From: Sulfidibacterium sp036244975
GTDB lineage: Bacteria; Bacteroidota; Bacteroidia; Bacteroidales; F082
NCBI GenBank assembly: GCA_036244975.1
Contig: BTTE01000088.1
Location: 1-6,845 of the forward strand
DNA: 6,845 bases
Reading direction: 5' to 3'
The position numbers were made by a program, and so were the translations under genes. The notes beneath the pieces were generated by a model. It had not been told where the DNA came from and did not search any database. It saw nothing but the letters and a program-made list of their open reading frames with translations. Shown in pieces: positions 1 to 5,570 of this stretch; the stretch's first letter is position 1; each line of letters begins with the position of its first letter.

Positions 1-168
1 AAGTATATTAGCAGAAAAAACATCATGAACACACTATAAATTACACTTTTCGGGTAATACACCGGAACTCTCCAGTTGGTAAGCCTTTTGATTTCTAACG
101 GTTAATTCCGAAACATCCGTACATCTACATTTTTTTCACAAAACCGGATAACCCTTGTAAATTTTGAA

Positions 169-176
169 TATTTTTG
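169..176 (+). promoter_or_regulatory. Weak candidate -7 promoter box for the small membrane protein gene
   Basis: TATTTTTG matches the Bacteroidota -7 consensus TAnnTTTG. It lies 26 bases before the ATG at 203, which would place transcription start near 183 and give a leader of about 20 bases. I find no TTTG-like -33 box 19-21 bases upstream, and the region is T-rich, so a chance match is quite possible. If real, it rules out the upstream TTG at 164 as the start codon. The rest of positions 1-168 shows no gene or repeat that I can support. Confidence 0.25.
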
Positions 177-202
177 AACATAGGAAATCAAAACTTAAGA
201 CC

Positions 203-487
203 ATGGAAATAAATTCACGCTTTATCAAATTGACCCTGACCCTTATCACCGTAGGAATATGGGTTCTTATTTTTCAAAATGCAGGTATCATTCCGCAGAT
301 TGCCCCGCAAAGAATCATTGCAGACACTACGCTCAGGGTAACCGGATCGGTAGATGTGGATAATACCGTTTTTATTAAAGGTTCGGTGGATGCCAACATT
401 GAAAGCATCAACGGGTACAATAAATTTTACAAAGACCCGCGGACGGGGGGATATTATGTGCTTCCCGTAACTGACCCTTACAAGTAG
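203..487 (+). CDS. Small membrane-anchored protein of unknown function (94 aa)
   Basis: I do not recognise a named family. The protein has a short polar N-terminus, one hydrophobic helix at about residues 8-30 (IKLTLTLITVGIWVLIF...), then a soluble C-terminal part of about 60 residues. A single helix so near the N-terminus suggests a membrane anchor with the tail in the periplasm (inference). The tail contains two similar short beta-prone units, VTGSVDVDNTV (46-56) and FIKGSVDANIESI (57-69), then a Gly/Tyr/Pro-rich end. The frame is open back to a TTG at 164, but I prefer the ATG at 203 because the helix sits just behind it and the 13 extra residues add nothing recognisable. It is transcribed towards nadD and stands alone in the window. 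Its upstream neighbour is not visible. Confidence 0.6.
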   Translation: MEINSRFIKLTLTLITVGIWVLIFQNAGIIPQIAPQRIIADTTLRVTGSVDVDNTVFIKGSVDANIESINGYNKFYKDPRTGGYYVLPVTDPYK

Positions 488-613
488 AAGCGCTAATAAA
501 ATTTCGAAAACCGGAAAAGACCCTCCTGTTTTCAGGGAGTTGAATGAAGGATTGTCGTTTTTCTGTGGTTGCTGCTTTTACATAATGACGAGCAGGCAGG
601 TTATACCAATTGT

Positions 614-645
614 ATTTCAAAATACCCTACAAAGTATTTTGAAAT
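614..645. terminator. AT-rich 12-bp inverted repeat between convergent genes, possible bidirectional terminator
   Basis: Positions 614-625 (ATTTCAAAATAC) and 634-645 (GTATTTTGAAAT) are perfect reverse complements separated by eight bases. The hairpin lies between the end of the small membrane protein gene (487) and the end of nadD (721), where terminators for both strands are expected. The stem is AT-rich and has no clean U-tract on either side, so it is not a classic intrinsic terminator. It may instead be part of a dispersed intergenic repeat together with the adjoining hairpin at 649-665. Confidence 0.45.
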
Positions 646-648
646 TTA

Positions 649-665
649 TCCCGCCTAAGGCGGGA
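649..665. repeat. GC-rich 7-bp hairpin with TAA loop
   Basis: TCCCGCC (649-655) and GGCGGGA (659-665) pair perfectly around a three-base TAA loop. It is one of the most GC-rich short stretches in the window and starts three bases after the AT-rich hairpin. Its position between convergent genes fits a transcription terminator or a REP-like palindrome. There is no T-run directly after it on the plus strand (GTAAATGCC follows), and on the minus strand the following bases are only moderately T-rich. Confidence 0.45.
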
Positions 666-680
666 GTAAATGCCTTTATA

Positions 681-703
681 TAATCAAAGCGGCATTTTGA
701 TTA
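681..703. repeat. 8-bp inverted repeat just after the nadD stop codon
   Basis: TAATCAAA (681-688) and TTTGATTA (696-703) are perfect reverse complements with a seven-base loop, beginning 17 bases past the nadD stop on the minus strand. An alternative stem, AAATGCC (668-674) with GGCATTT (691-697), uses overlapping bases, so only one of the two can form at a time. It may help end or stabilise the nadD transcript, though the poor GC content argues for caution. Confidence 0.35.
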
Positions 704-720
704 ATAATCGGTATTACCTG

Positions 721-1308
721 CTATTTCTCGTAGAAATGCATCTCCAAAATATATTGATAAATCTTTTCGGGCATCCAGAAAGACATGTTCTTTCTGTCCA
801 TGATACCCTTGCGGATGAAACTGGAGGATATTTCCAGAAGAGGCGCATCGAAAAGCCGGATTTGCGAATATTTTGTGTAATCACCTAATGTGGAATCCGG
901 ACGGGGATAAACATACATCTGATATTGATACAAAATCTCCCGATAATTTTTCCATTTATGAAAATGGCTGAAAATATCCGTACCACAAATCATAACAAAT
1001 TCATGGTCAGGATATTTATCGCTTAACCAGGTCAGTGTATCAATGGTGTAAGACGGTTTGGGCATTTTAAACTCAATATCGGTAGCTTTCAGCTTTGCCA
1101 GGTCTTCCACGGCAAGACGCACCAGTGCCAGCCGATGGATGTCGGCGAGCAGGCTTGCTTTTTCTTTCAACGGATTTTGCGGCGAAACAACAAACCAGAC
1201 TTCATCCAATTCAGTAAATTCAGCCATGTAATTGGCCAAAATCAGGTGTCCCGAATGTATCGGGTTAAAAGAGCCAAACAGCAACCCGGTTTTCTTTTTC
1301 TGTTTCAT
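721..1308 (-). CDS. nadD: Nicotinate-nucleotide adenylyltransferase NadD
   Basis: This enzyme transfers AMP from ATP to nicotinate mononucleotide, giving deamido-NAD and pyrophosphate in cytoplasmic NAD synthesis. The 195-residue length is normal for NadD. Seen in the sequence: the nucleotidyltransferase signature GSFNPIHSGH ending at residue 21 (with the HxGH catalytic motif at 18-21), the NadD-type SYTIDTL at 86-92 for substrate recognition, GTD at 109-111 followed by W119-K120, and the C-terminal ISSSFIR at 160-166, the counterpart of the ISSTxIR ATP-binding motif. The longest frame begins at a TTG at 1311; the adjacent ATG at 1308 is preferred. AAGGA lies about 12 bases upstream of the ATG, a little far for a ribosome binding site. 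The gene is last in the yicC-gmk-MDR-nadD operon, 40 bases after the dehydrogenase, with a heptamer repeat in the gap. Confidence 0.95.
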   Translation of the reverse strand: MKQKKKTGLLFGSFNPIHSGHLILANYMAEFTELDEVWFVVSPQNPLKEKASLLADIHRLALVRLAVEDLAKLKATDIEFKMPKPSYTIDTLTWLSDKYPDHEFVMICGTDIFSHFHKWKNYREILYQYQMYVYPRPDSTLGDYTKYSQIRLFDAPLLEISSSFIRKGIMDRKNMSFWMPEKIYQYILEMHFYEK

Positions 1309-1330
1309 CAAAAAATGGTATCCTTATTTC

Positions 1331-1364
1331 ACTTTTAACTTTTAACTTTTAACTTTTAACTTTA
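1331..1364. repeat. Heptanucleotide tandem repeat, about 4.9 copies, upstream of nadD
   Basis: The seven-base unit ACTTTTA (plus strand; TAAAAGT on the coding strand) is repeated at 1331, 1338, 1345 and 1352 without mismatch, followed by a six-base partial copy, ACTTTA, at 1359. The array covers the last codons and the stop codon of the dehydrogenase gene (1349-1351) and ends about 22 bases before the nadD ATG. Because seven is not a multiple of three and the unit contains TAA, copy-number changes would still end the dehydrogenase promptly, but they would alter the gap to nadD in steps of seven bases. Confidence 0.9.
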
Positions 1365-2359
1365 GCCTTCACCAGCATCTTTCCTTCGCTCATATTTCGC
1401 AGATAATCGGTCAACCCGCGGGCAATGTCATTAAAACCGATACTCCCCTGAATTTTCGTCTGGTATTTCCCGGAGATAAAGAGGAACTGCATCTCCACGG
1501 AAATTTCTTCAAAGAAATCATCGTCAATCTGCTCGCGCCACTCCGGAAGGTTAAAACCTGAAATAATTTTATCATTAAAAATCAAGTCCATGGAGTCAAT
1601 GCCTGAAATATGTTTTGTTGACAAGCCGCCGTAGGACACCAATTCCGCATCAAGCGGCATGGCGTTAAAAATCTGGCCGGCGAGGGCTCCGCCAACAGCA
1701 TCAAATGCCAATCTGGCATCCAGCTTGCGAGCAAGTCCTTTCAGTTTTTCCTCAAAACGGGGATCATTTTCCAATAAAACATGTTTTGCGCCCTCCTTTT
1801 TCAGCCGTTCAAGGCTTTCCCTTTTCCTGACTATATCAATAACTTCAATTCCCATGTTACCCGCCATTTGCCGTACAAAAGCAGTAACCTGTCCTCCGGC
1901 AGCATTCTGAATAACCGCACGGTTTTCACGTAAAACAGCAATATCTAACAGTCCCCGTGCCGTAAAGGGATTGATGGCAAAGCAAGCCGCCTGATCCATA
2001 TCCATTTTCTCATTGAGAACAACAATTTTTTTCTTGTGTGAGACGATATATTCCGACCAGCTGCCACAGTTTTCCTCCTGAATAAAAAAACTTACTTTAC
2101 GGTCAATAAGGTCTTCTGCACCCACACCGGCTTCCACCACAATTCCGGACCCCTCAAATCCGGGAATCGCCGGAAGTGATTTCACAATGTTGTAGCCTCC
2201 CATCAAGAAAGCAATATCGGAAGGGTTGCAGGGAGCAGCATGTACTTTAATCAGGACTTCATCTTCGGAAGGCTGGGGCAAACCGCACTCCTCCACGTGA
2301 AGACTTCTCAACGCCCTGACAATATTTTTATTATAGGCAGGTAAAACAACTTTCTTCAT
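1349..2359 (-). CDS. Zinc-independent medium-chain dehydrogenase/reductase (quinone oxidoreductase or enoyl reductase-like)
   Basis: This is a 336-residue NAD(P)H-dependent oxidoreductase of the MDR superfamily, with an N-terminal GroES-like alcohol dehydrogenase domain (about 1-125) and a Rossmann cofactor domain (about 126-270). Visible motifs are NPSD at 45-48 and PGFEGSG at 66-72 (the substrate-domain signature), NPFTARGLL at 130-138, and a cofactor loop QNAAGGQVTA at 151-160, which resembles the enoyl reductase-type NAAxSxVG but carries T in place of the final G. No structural-zinc cysteine cluster or catalytic zinc ligands are visible, which places it with quinone oxidoreductases and 2-enoyl thioester reductases rather than alcohol dehydrogenases. 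The exact substrate cannot be read from the sequence. It starts 34 bases after gmk and has no promoter box of its own, so it is probably co-transcribed. Its C-terminus (KVKS) and stop codon lie in a tandem repeat. Confidence 0.85.
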   Translation of the reverse strand: MKKVVLPAYNKNIVRALRSLHVEECGLPQPSEDEVLIKVHAAPCNPSDIAFLMGGYNIVKSLPAIPGFEGSGIVVEAGVGAEDLIDRKVSFFIQEENCGSWSEYIVSHKKKIVVLNEKMDMDQAACFAINPFTARGLLDIAVLRENRAVIQNAAGGQVTAFVRQMAGNMGIEVIDIVRKRESLERLKKEGAKHVLLENDPRFEEKLKGLARKLDARLAFDAVGGALAGQIFNAMPLDAELVSYGGLSTKHISGIDSMDLIFNDKIISGFNLPEWREQIDDDFFEEISVEMQFLFISGKYQTKIQGSIGFNDIARGLTDYLRNMSEGKMLVKAKVKS

Positions 2360-2393
2360 ACTTTTGGGTTTTGGTTATATACAGATAGAAAAA

Positions 2394-2984
2394 TTAGTCT
2401 TTATCAATAAAATCCCGTACCGTCTCAAGTGTATCCTTCCGGGCTTTCTCCAAATCATCATTGACCAGCACTTTATCAAAAAGTTTCTCAAAAGAGAGTT
2501 CGTAAGCAGCCCGGTCAAGCCGTTTGCGCAGGCCCTCCTCACTTTCGGTAGAACGATGGCGAAGTCGTTCTTCGAGAACAGCAAGCGAGGGCGGTTTCAC
2601 AAACAGCGCTAATGCGTCAGCACCATAAATCTTTTTTATGTTCACACCACCTTTCACATCCACATCAAAAGCTACCGAATCACCCCGGGCCCTAATTTTC
2701 TCTACCTCCGAACGCAAGGTACCGTAAAACTGATTTTCATAAACTTCTTGCCATTCCACAAAAGCATCTTCTTTTATCTTTTGCTTAAACTCGTCGGCAC
2801 TAATAAAATAGTAATCCACACCGTTTTTCTCTCCGGGTCTTGGCAAACGGCTTGTGGCCGAAACCGAAAAGGAGAGGCGGGGCAAATGTGCCATGATATA
2901 ACGTACCAACGTTGTTTTGCCCGAACCCGAAGGGGCGGAAAAAATAATCAGCTTCCCTTTTTTATGATTTTGTGTTAATGTCAT
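2394..2984 (-). CDS. gmk: Guanylate kinase
   Basis: It phosphorylates GMP (and dGMP) to GDP using ATP, in cytoplasmic purine nucleotide synthesis. The protein has 196 residues, within the normal family size. Seen: the P-loop APSGSGKTT (17-25), the guanylate kinase signature TSRLPRPGE (44-52) with GVDYYF (55-60) forming the GMP-binding part, WQEVYENQFYGT (79-90), the DVDVKGG strand (107-113), and the arginine-rich lid RLRHRSTESEEGLRKRL (140-156). The ATG shares its A with the last base of the yicC stop codon in a TAATG junction, so translation is probably coupled to yicC. No Shine-Dalgarno sequence is seen. All key residues appear intact. Confidence 0.97.
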   Translation of the reverse strand: MTLTQNHKKGKLIIFSAPSGSGKTTLVRYIMAHLPRLSFSVSATSRLPRPGEKNGVDYYFISADEFKQKIKEDAFVEWQEVYENQFYGTLRSEVEKIRARGDSVAFDVDVKGGVNIKKIYGADALALFVKPPSLAVLEERLRHRSTESEEGLRKRLDRAAYELSFEKLFDKVLVNDDLEKARKDTLETVRDFIDKD

Positions 2985-3859
2985 TACAAAATATTCAGCA
3001 TTTGTTCCTTTATCTTTTCCAGTTCATCTTTCATAAGTACCACTATCTTCTGCATATCGGCATCGTTGGCTTTGGAACCCAGCGTGTTAATTTCGCGCCC
3101 GATTTCCTGAAGAACAAAAGCGAGCTTTCTGCCTACGGTTTCCTCCGACCCAAGTACTTCGAGAAAATAATCACAGTGTTTTTTCAAACGAATCTTTTCT
3201 TCTGTAACGTCCAGTTTTTCGAGATAATAAATCAATTCCTGTTCGAGGCGGTTTCTATCGTATTGTATATCCGGGAGATTTTCGTTGAGGCTTTTTACAA
3301 TTCTCTCTCTCACACGGTCGATGCGCGACAGTTCGTACTTATCCACCCCTCCCAAAAGCTGCAAAATAGTTGCAATACGCTGTCGGAAATCTTCTTCAAG
3401 CACACTACCTTCATGACTTCTGAACTGCGACACCTGATCAACAGCATCAGCAACAGCCTGCAATATAATATCCCAGTCATTTTTGTCAATCGTCTCCTCG
3501 GCAACAGTAAAAACATCAGGCAGACGCATAATGATAGCGAGATAATCTTCCTTATCCTCTCTTCCGATTTCGCCGGCAAATTCTTTCAGCTGGGTAAAAT
3601 AATGATAGGCCAGTGTTTTATTCAGCACAGGCCCGCCGGCTTTCCCGGATTGCTCCCCGGAAATAGAAAAATCGACCTTACCCCGTTGTAACCGTTCTCT
3701 CAAAAAGGTCCTAAGCTCAATTTCTTTTTCTCTGAACATCTGGGGAATACGCAGGTTAATATCAAGCTGCTTACTGTTCAGTGTTCGGATTTCCACCATC
3801 AGCTTTTGATGTTGAATCGCGATTACGGACTTGCCGTAACCGGTCATGGATTTAATCAT
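2984..3859 (-). CDS. yicC: YicC/YloC family endoribonuclease
   Basis: The 291-residue protein matches the YicC family in length and in both ends: MIKSMTGYG at the N-terminus and GRKLAFVLQEIGREINTLGSKA (243-264, the DUF1732 region) followed by KDELEKIKEQMLNI at the C-terminus. Family members have been shown to be endoribonucleases linked to RNA turnover; that role is carried over by homology. The open frame extends to 3913, but the family always begins at the MIKSMTGYG motif, so ATG 3859 is chosen; ATG 3865 (two extra residues) is the alternative. A -7 box lies just upstream at 3877-3884, inside the longer frame, which also argues against the 3913 start. It is the first gene of the operon and overlaps gmk by one base. 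A 239-residue open frame on the opposite strand here is a shadow. Confidence 0.94.
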   Translation of the reverse strand: MIKSMTGYGKSVIAIQHQKLMVEIRTLNSKQLDINLRIPQMFREKEIELRTFLRERLQRGKVDFSISGEQSGKAGGPVLNKTLAYHYFTQLKEFAGEIGREDKEDYLAIIMRLPDVFTVAEETIDKNDWDIILQAVADAVDQVSQFRSHEGSVLEEDFRQRIATILQLLGGVDKYELSRIDRVRERIVKSLNENLPDIQYDRNRLEQELIYYLEKLDVTEEKIRLKKHCDYFLEVLGSEETVGRKLAFVLQEIGREINTLGSKANDADMQKIVVLMKDELEKIKEQMLNIL

Positions 3860-3876
3860 GGCCATAATTTTACCGG

Positions 3877-3884
3877 CAAAGATA
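3877..3884 (-). promoter_or_regulatory. -7 promoter box of the yicC-gmk-MDR-nadD operon
   Basis: On the minus strand these bases read TATCTTTG, a perfect match to the Bacteroidota TAnnTTTG element. The box ends 11 bases before ATG 3865 and 17 before ATG 3859, so the predicted leader is only about 5-12 bases. No clear TTTG at -33 is visible 19-21 bases upstream. No comparable box is visible in the short gaps before gmk, the dehydrogenase or nadD, so this would be the promoter for the whole operon. Confidence 0.55.
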
Positions 3885-3959
3885 AGCGAATAACACATAC
3901 ATCTTCTCTCCATTTCACCGGGGATAAGGAGAAATAGCTCCCAAACGGAAACTTTACCG

Positions 3960-3969
3960 GGAAATTTCC
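3960..3969. repeat. 10-bp palindrome in the divergent promoter region
   Basis: GGAAATTTCC is a perfect palindrome within the longer near-symmetric stretch CCGGGAAATTTCCGG (3957-3971). It lies between the two divergent -7 boxes, about 43 bases upstream of the plus-strand box and about 75 bases upstream of the minus-strand box. A dimeric regulator could bind here, but ten-base palindromes also arise by chance and no second copy was noticed. Confidence 0.25.
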
Positions 3970-4012
3970 GGAGATTGATTAAATTACAAATACAATTTTC
4001 AAAAAAAAGCCC

Positions 4013-4020
4013 TACCTTTG
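4013..4020 (+). promoter_or_regulatory. -7 promoter box of the TPR protein gene
   Basis: TACCTTTG matches TAnnTTTG exactly and is followed by C, as is common in this phylum. It ends nine bases before the only plausible start codon (ATG 4030), so transcription would begin a few bases before the ATG or at it. The upstream 20 bases are A/T-rich without an obvious TTG at -33. The TTG embedded in the box (4018-4020) is in frame with the gene and should not be taken for the start codon. Confidence 0.6.
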
Positions 4021-4029
4021 CCGTTAAGG

Positions 4030-5445
4030 ATGAAAGGTATACGCTTCATTGGTCTATTTCTTTTTCTCCCTGCCATTTTGCAGGCTTTCACGCTATCGTC
4101 TTCTGATAGTCTTTTGCGTGCTTTGGACAATGCTCATGGCAAAGAAAAAATTTCCATTCTTATCAAATTGTCGGAACAAAATCGGGACAAGTCTGTTTAC
4201 GCCAGTAAAAAATACAACAAAGAAGCTTTTCAACTATCCCAAAAAGAAGGTTATACCAACATGATGGGACTTGCCAGCAAATCGATGGGAGTAAGCTATT
4301 ATTATTGGGGCGATATGAAAAAAGCTTTTGACTACTTTAAAGCCGGGCTAAGTTATTACAAAAAGGGCGGAGATAAAGAGGGCCAGTCTAACTGCCTGAA
4401 TAATATTGGACTAATCTATGAAAGCTGGGCGATCTTTGACAGTGCGGCTTATTATTATAAAGCTTCCTATAACATTGAGGTAGAGCTGAAAAATGTGGTG
4501 GGAGCGGCGACATCTCTCATTAACATGGGAAATATTGATTACTACCGGAAGAATTACAAGGGAGCCTTAAATAATTATTTTCATGCTTTGAAAAACTTCA
4601 CGATAAAAGACGACCACCAGGGTATGGCCATGGCTTATAACAGTCTTTCTATCATTTATGAACAATTGGATGATTTTTCTACTGCGCTTGACTACCTGAG
4701 AAAAGCCAAAAATATTTACACAAGCACAGGCGACAACCTTCGGCTCTCCAAGGTACTCAACAACATGGCAGATATTTACAGTGACCATTTCAAGGAGTAC
4801 AAAAAAGCTGAAATACTATACGAAAAGGTATTAAAAATAAAAGAAGAGCTGGGGCTCAAGGTAGGGATTGCCCTCGTTAAAAGCAATATCGGAGTCTTGT
4901 ACAGACACATGGGAAATCTTTCGCAGGCCCTCAAATATTTTGATGAAAGCAGAAAACTTTATGAGGAGATTGGAGATAAAACCGGCCTCAGCATGATTTA
5001 CCAAGATATAGGAAAAGCCTGGTCAGAAGCCGGCTATCATAAAAAAGCCCTCAAAGAATTTCAAAAAAGTCTGGTCATCTCTAAAAAAGTGGGACTAAAA
5101 GAGTATACCATAGATAACTACGAGGGTATTTTTAAATGTTATGCAAAGCTGGGCCAGTACAAAAATTCCAATAAATATTATAACCTGTATGAGCATGGCA
5201 TAGACACTTCATCGAAAAAGCCGGGAAAAGCCCAAATAGCAGAGATGGAAGCGCACTACAAAATAGACAGCCTGTTGAAGAGAAGCAGGGATTTGAAAGC
5301 AGAAAATAATCGCAAAGAGTTGAAACTAAAAAGATACCACATACTTTCCATAACGCTTGTGCTCGTAGTTATTTTGTTAATACTCATCCTGATTCTCTAT
5401 AAACGGGCAAAAGATGAGGTCAAAAAATATAAAGTAAATGAGTAA
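4030..5445 (+). CDS. Secreted TPR-repeat protein with C-terminal membrane anchor, sensor-like without output domain
   Basis: The 471-residue protein begins with a signal peptide (MKGIRFIGLFLFLPAILQA, likely cut after Ala19). About eight tetratricopeptide repeats follow at a regular spacing of about 40 residues, starting near 79, 119, 159, 199, 239, 280, 320 and 360, each with the N-x-G/A-x-x-Y ... A-x-x-x-Y pattern. Next are a charged coiled-coil-like linker (about 401-435), one transmembrane helix (about 437-457) and a 14-residue basic tail. This is the architecture of the sensing half of Bacteroidota TPR histidine kinases and TPR-LuxR regulators, in which the periplasmic repeats bind a partner and a kinase or DNA-binding domain follows the helix. 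That output domain is absent: the frame stops at 5445. It may signal through a partner, act as a scaffold, or be a shortened relic. ATG 4030 is chosen because the signal peptide begins there; there is no other Met before residue 78. Confidence 0.8.
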   Translation: MKGIRFIGLFLFLPAILQAFTLSSSDSLLRALDNAHGKEKISILIKLSEQNRDKSVYASKKYNKEAFQLSQKEGYTNMMGLASKSMGVSYYYWGDMKKAFDYFKAGLSYYKKGGDKEGQSNCLNNIGLIYESWAIFDSAAYYYKASYNIEVELKNVVGAATSLINMGNIDYYRKNYKGALNNYFHALKNFTIKDDHQGMAMAYNSLSIIYEQLDDFSTALDYLRKAKNIYTSTGDNLRLSKVLNNMADIYSDHFKEYKKAEILYEKVLKIKEELGLKVGIALVKSNIGVLYRHMGNLSQALKYFDESRKLYEEIGDKTGLSMIYQDIGKAWSEAGYHKKALKEFQKSLVISKKVGLKEYTIDNYEGIFKCYAKLGQYKNSNKYYNLYEHGIDTSSKKPGKAQIAEMEAHYKIDSLLKRSRDLKAENNRKELKLKRYHILSITLVLVVILLILILILYKRAKDEVKKYKVNE

Positions 5446-5514
5446 TACCAACAATGACTCTGAATTATTGATATAACACCTTTTTAATTGTTTACCATTA
5501 TTTTTTTGTGGCAC

Positions 5515-5543
5515 TTGCCCATTCGAAAAAATTTCTTACTTTC
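5515..5543 (+). promoter_or_regulatory. Tentative promoter of the PLD-family gene
   Basis: A TTG (5515-5517) is followed 18 bases later by TTACTTTC (5536-5543), which fits the spacing of the Bacteroidota -33/-7 promoter but deviates from TAnnTTTG at two positions. Transcription would start near 5550, about 20 bases before ATG 5571. The 125 bases between the TPR gene and this gene show no strong terminator, so read-through from the TPR gene is also possible. Confidence 0.3.
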
Positions 5544-5570
5544 ATGCAGAGAAAGCAGAAAACATTTGAA

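Noticed and set aside
164..202. TTG start extending the small membrane protein by 13 residues
   Set aside because: A TTG start overlapping a T-rich promoter-like box is less likely than the ATG at 203, which directly precedes the hydrophobic helix.
521..539. Stem-loop after the small membrane protein gene as an intrinsic terminator
   Set aside because: Only about five pairs form (CTCCTG with CAGGGAG around TTTT), including a G-T pair, and no T-run follows.
2972..3691. 239-codon open frame on the plus strand
   Set aside because: It lies wholly antisense to yicC and the gmk junction, which have clear family motifs. The translation is low-complexity Phe/Ile/Leu-rich and resembles no protein family.
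3860..3913. Upstream start for yicC
   Set aside because: The family N-terminus is MIKSMTGYG, and a perfect -7 box lies within the proposed extension.
5438..5476. 12-codon frame overlapping the TPR stop codon
   Set aside because: It is too short and shows no family resemblance. It is mentioned only as a possible remnant in the TPR finding.
5508..5570. GTG (5508) or ATG (5544) start for the PLD gene
   Set aside because: The extra 9-21 residues are basic and not part of the PLD fold, and a possible promoter overlaps them. ATG 5544 cannot be fully excluded.
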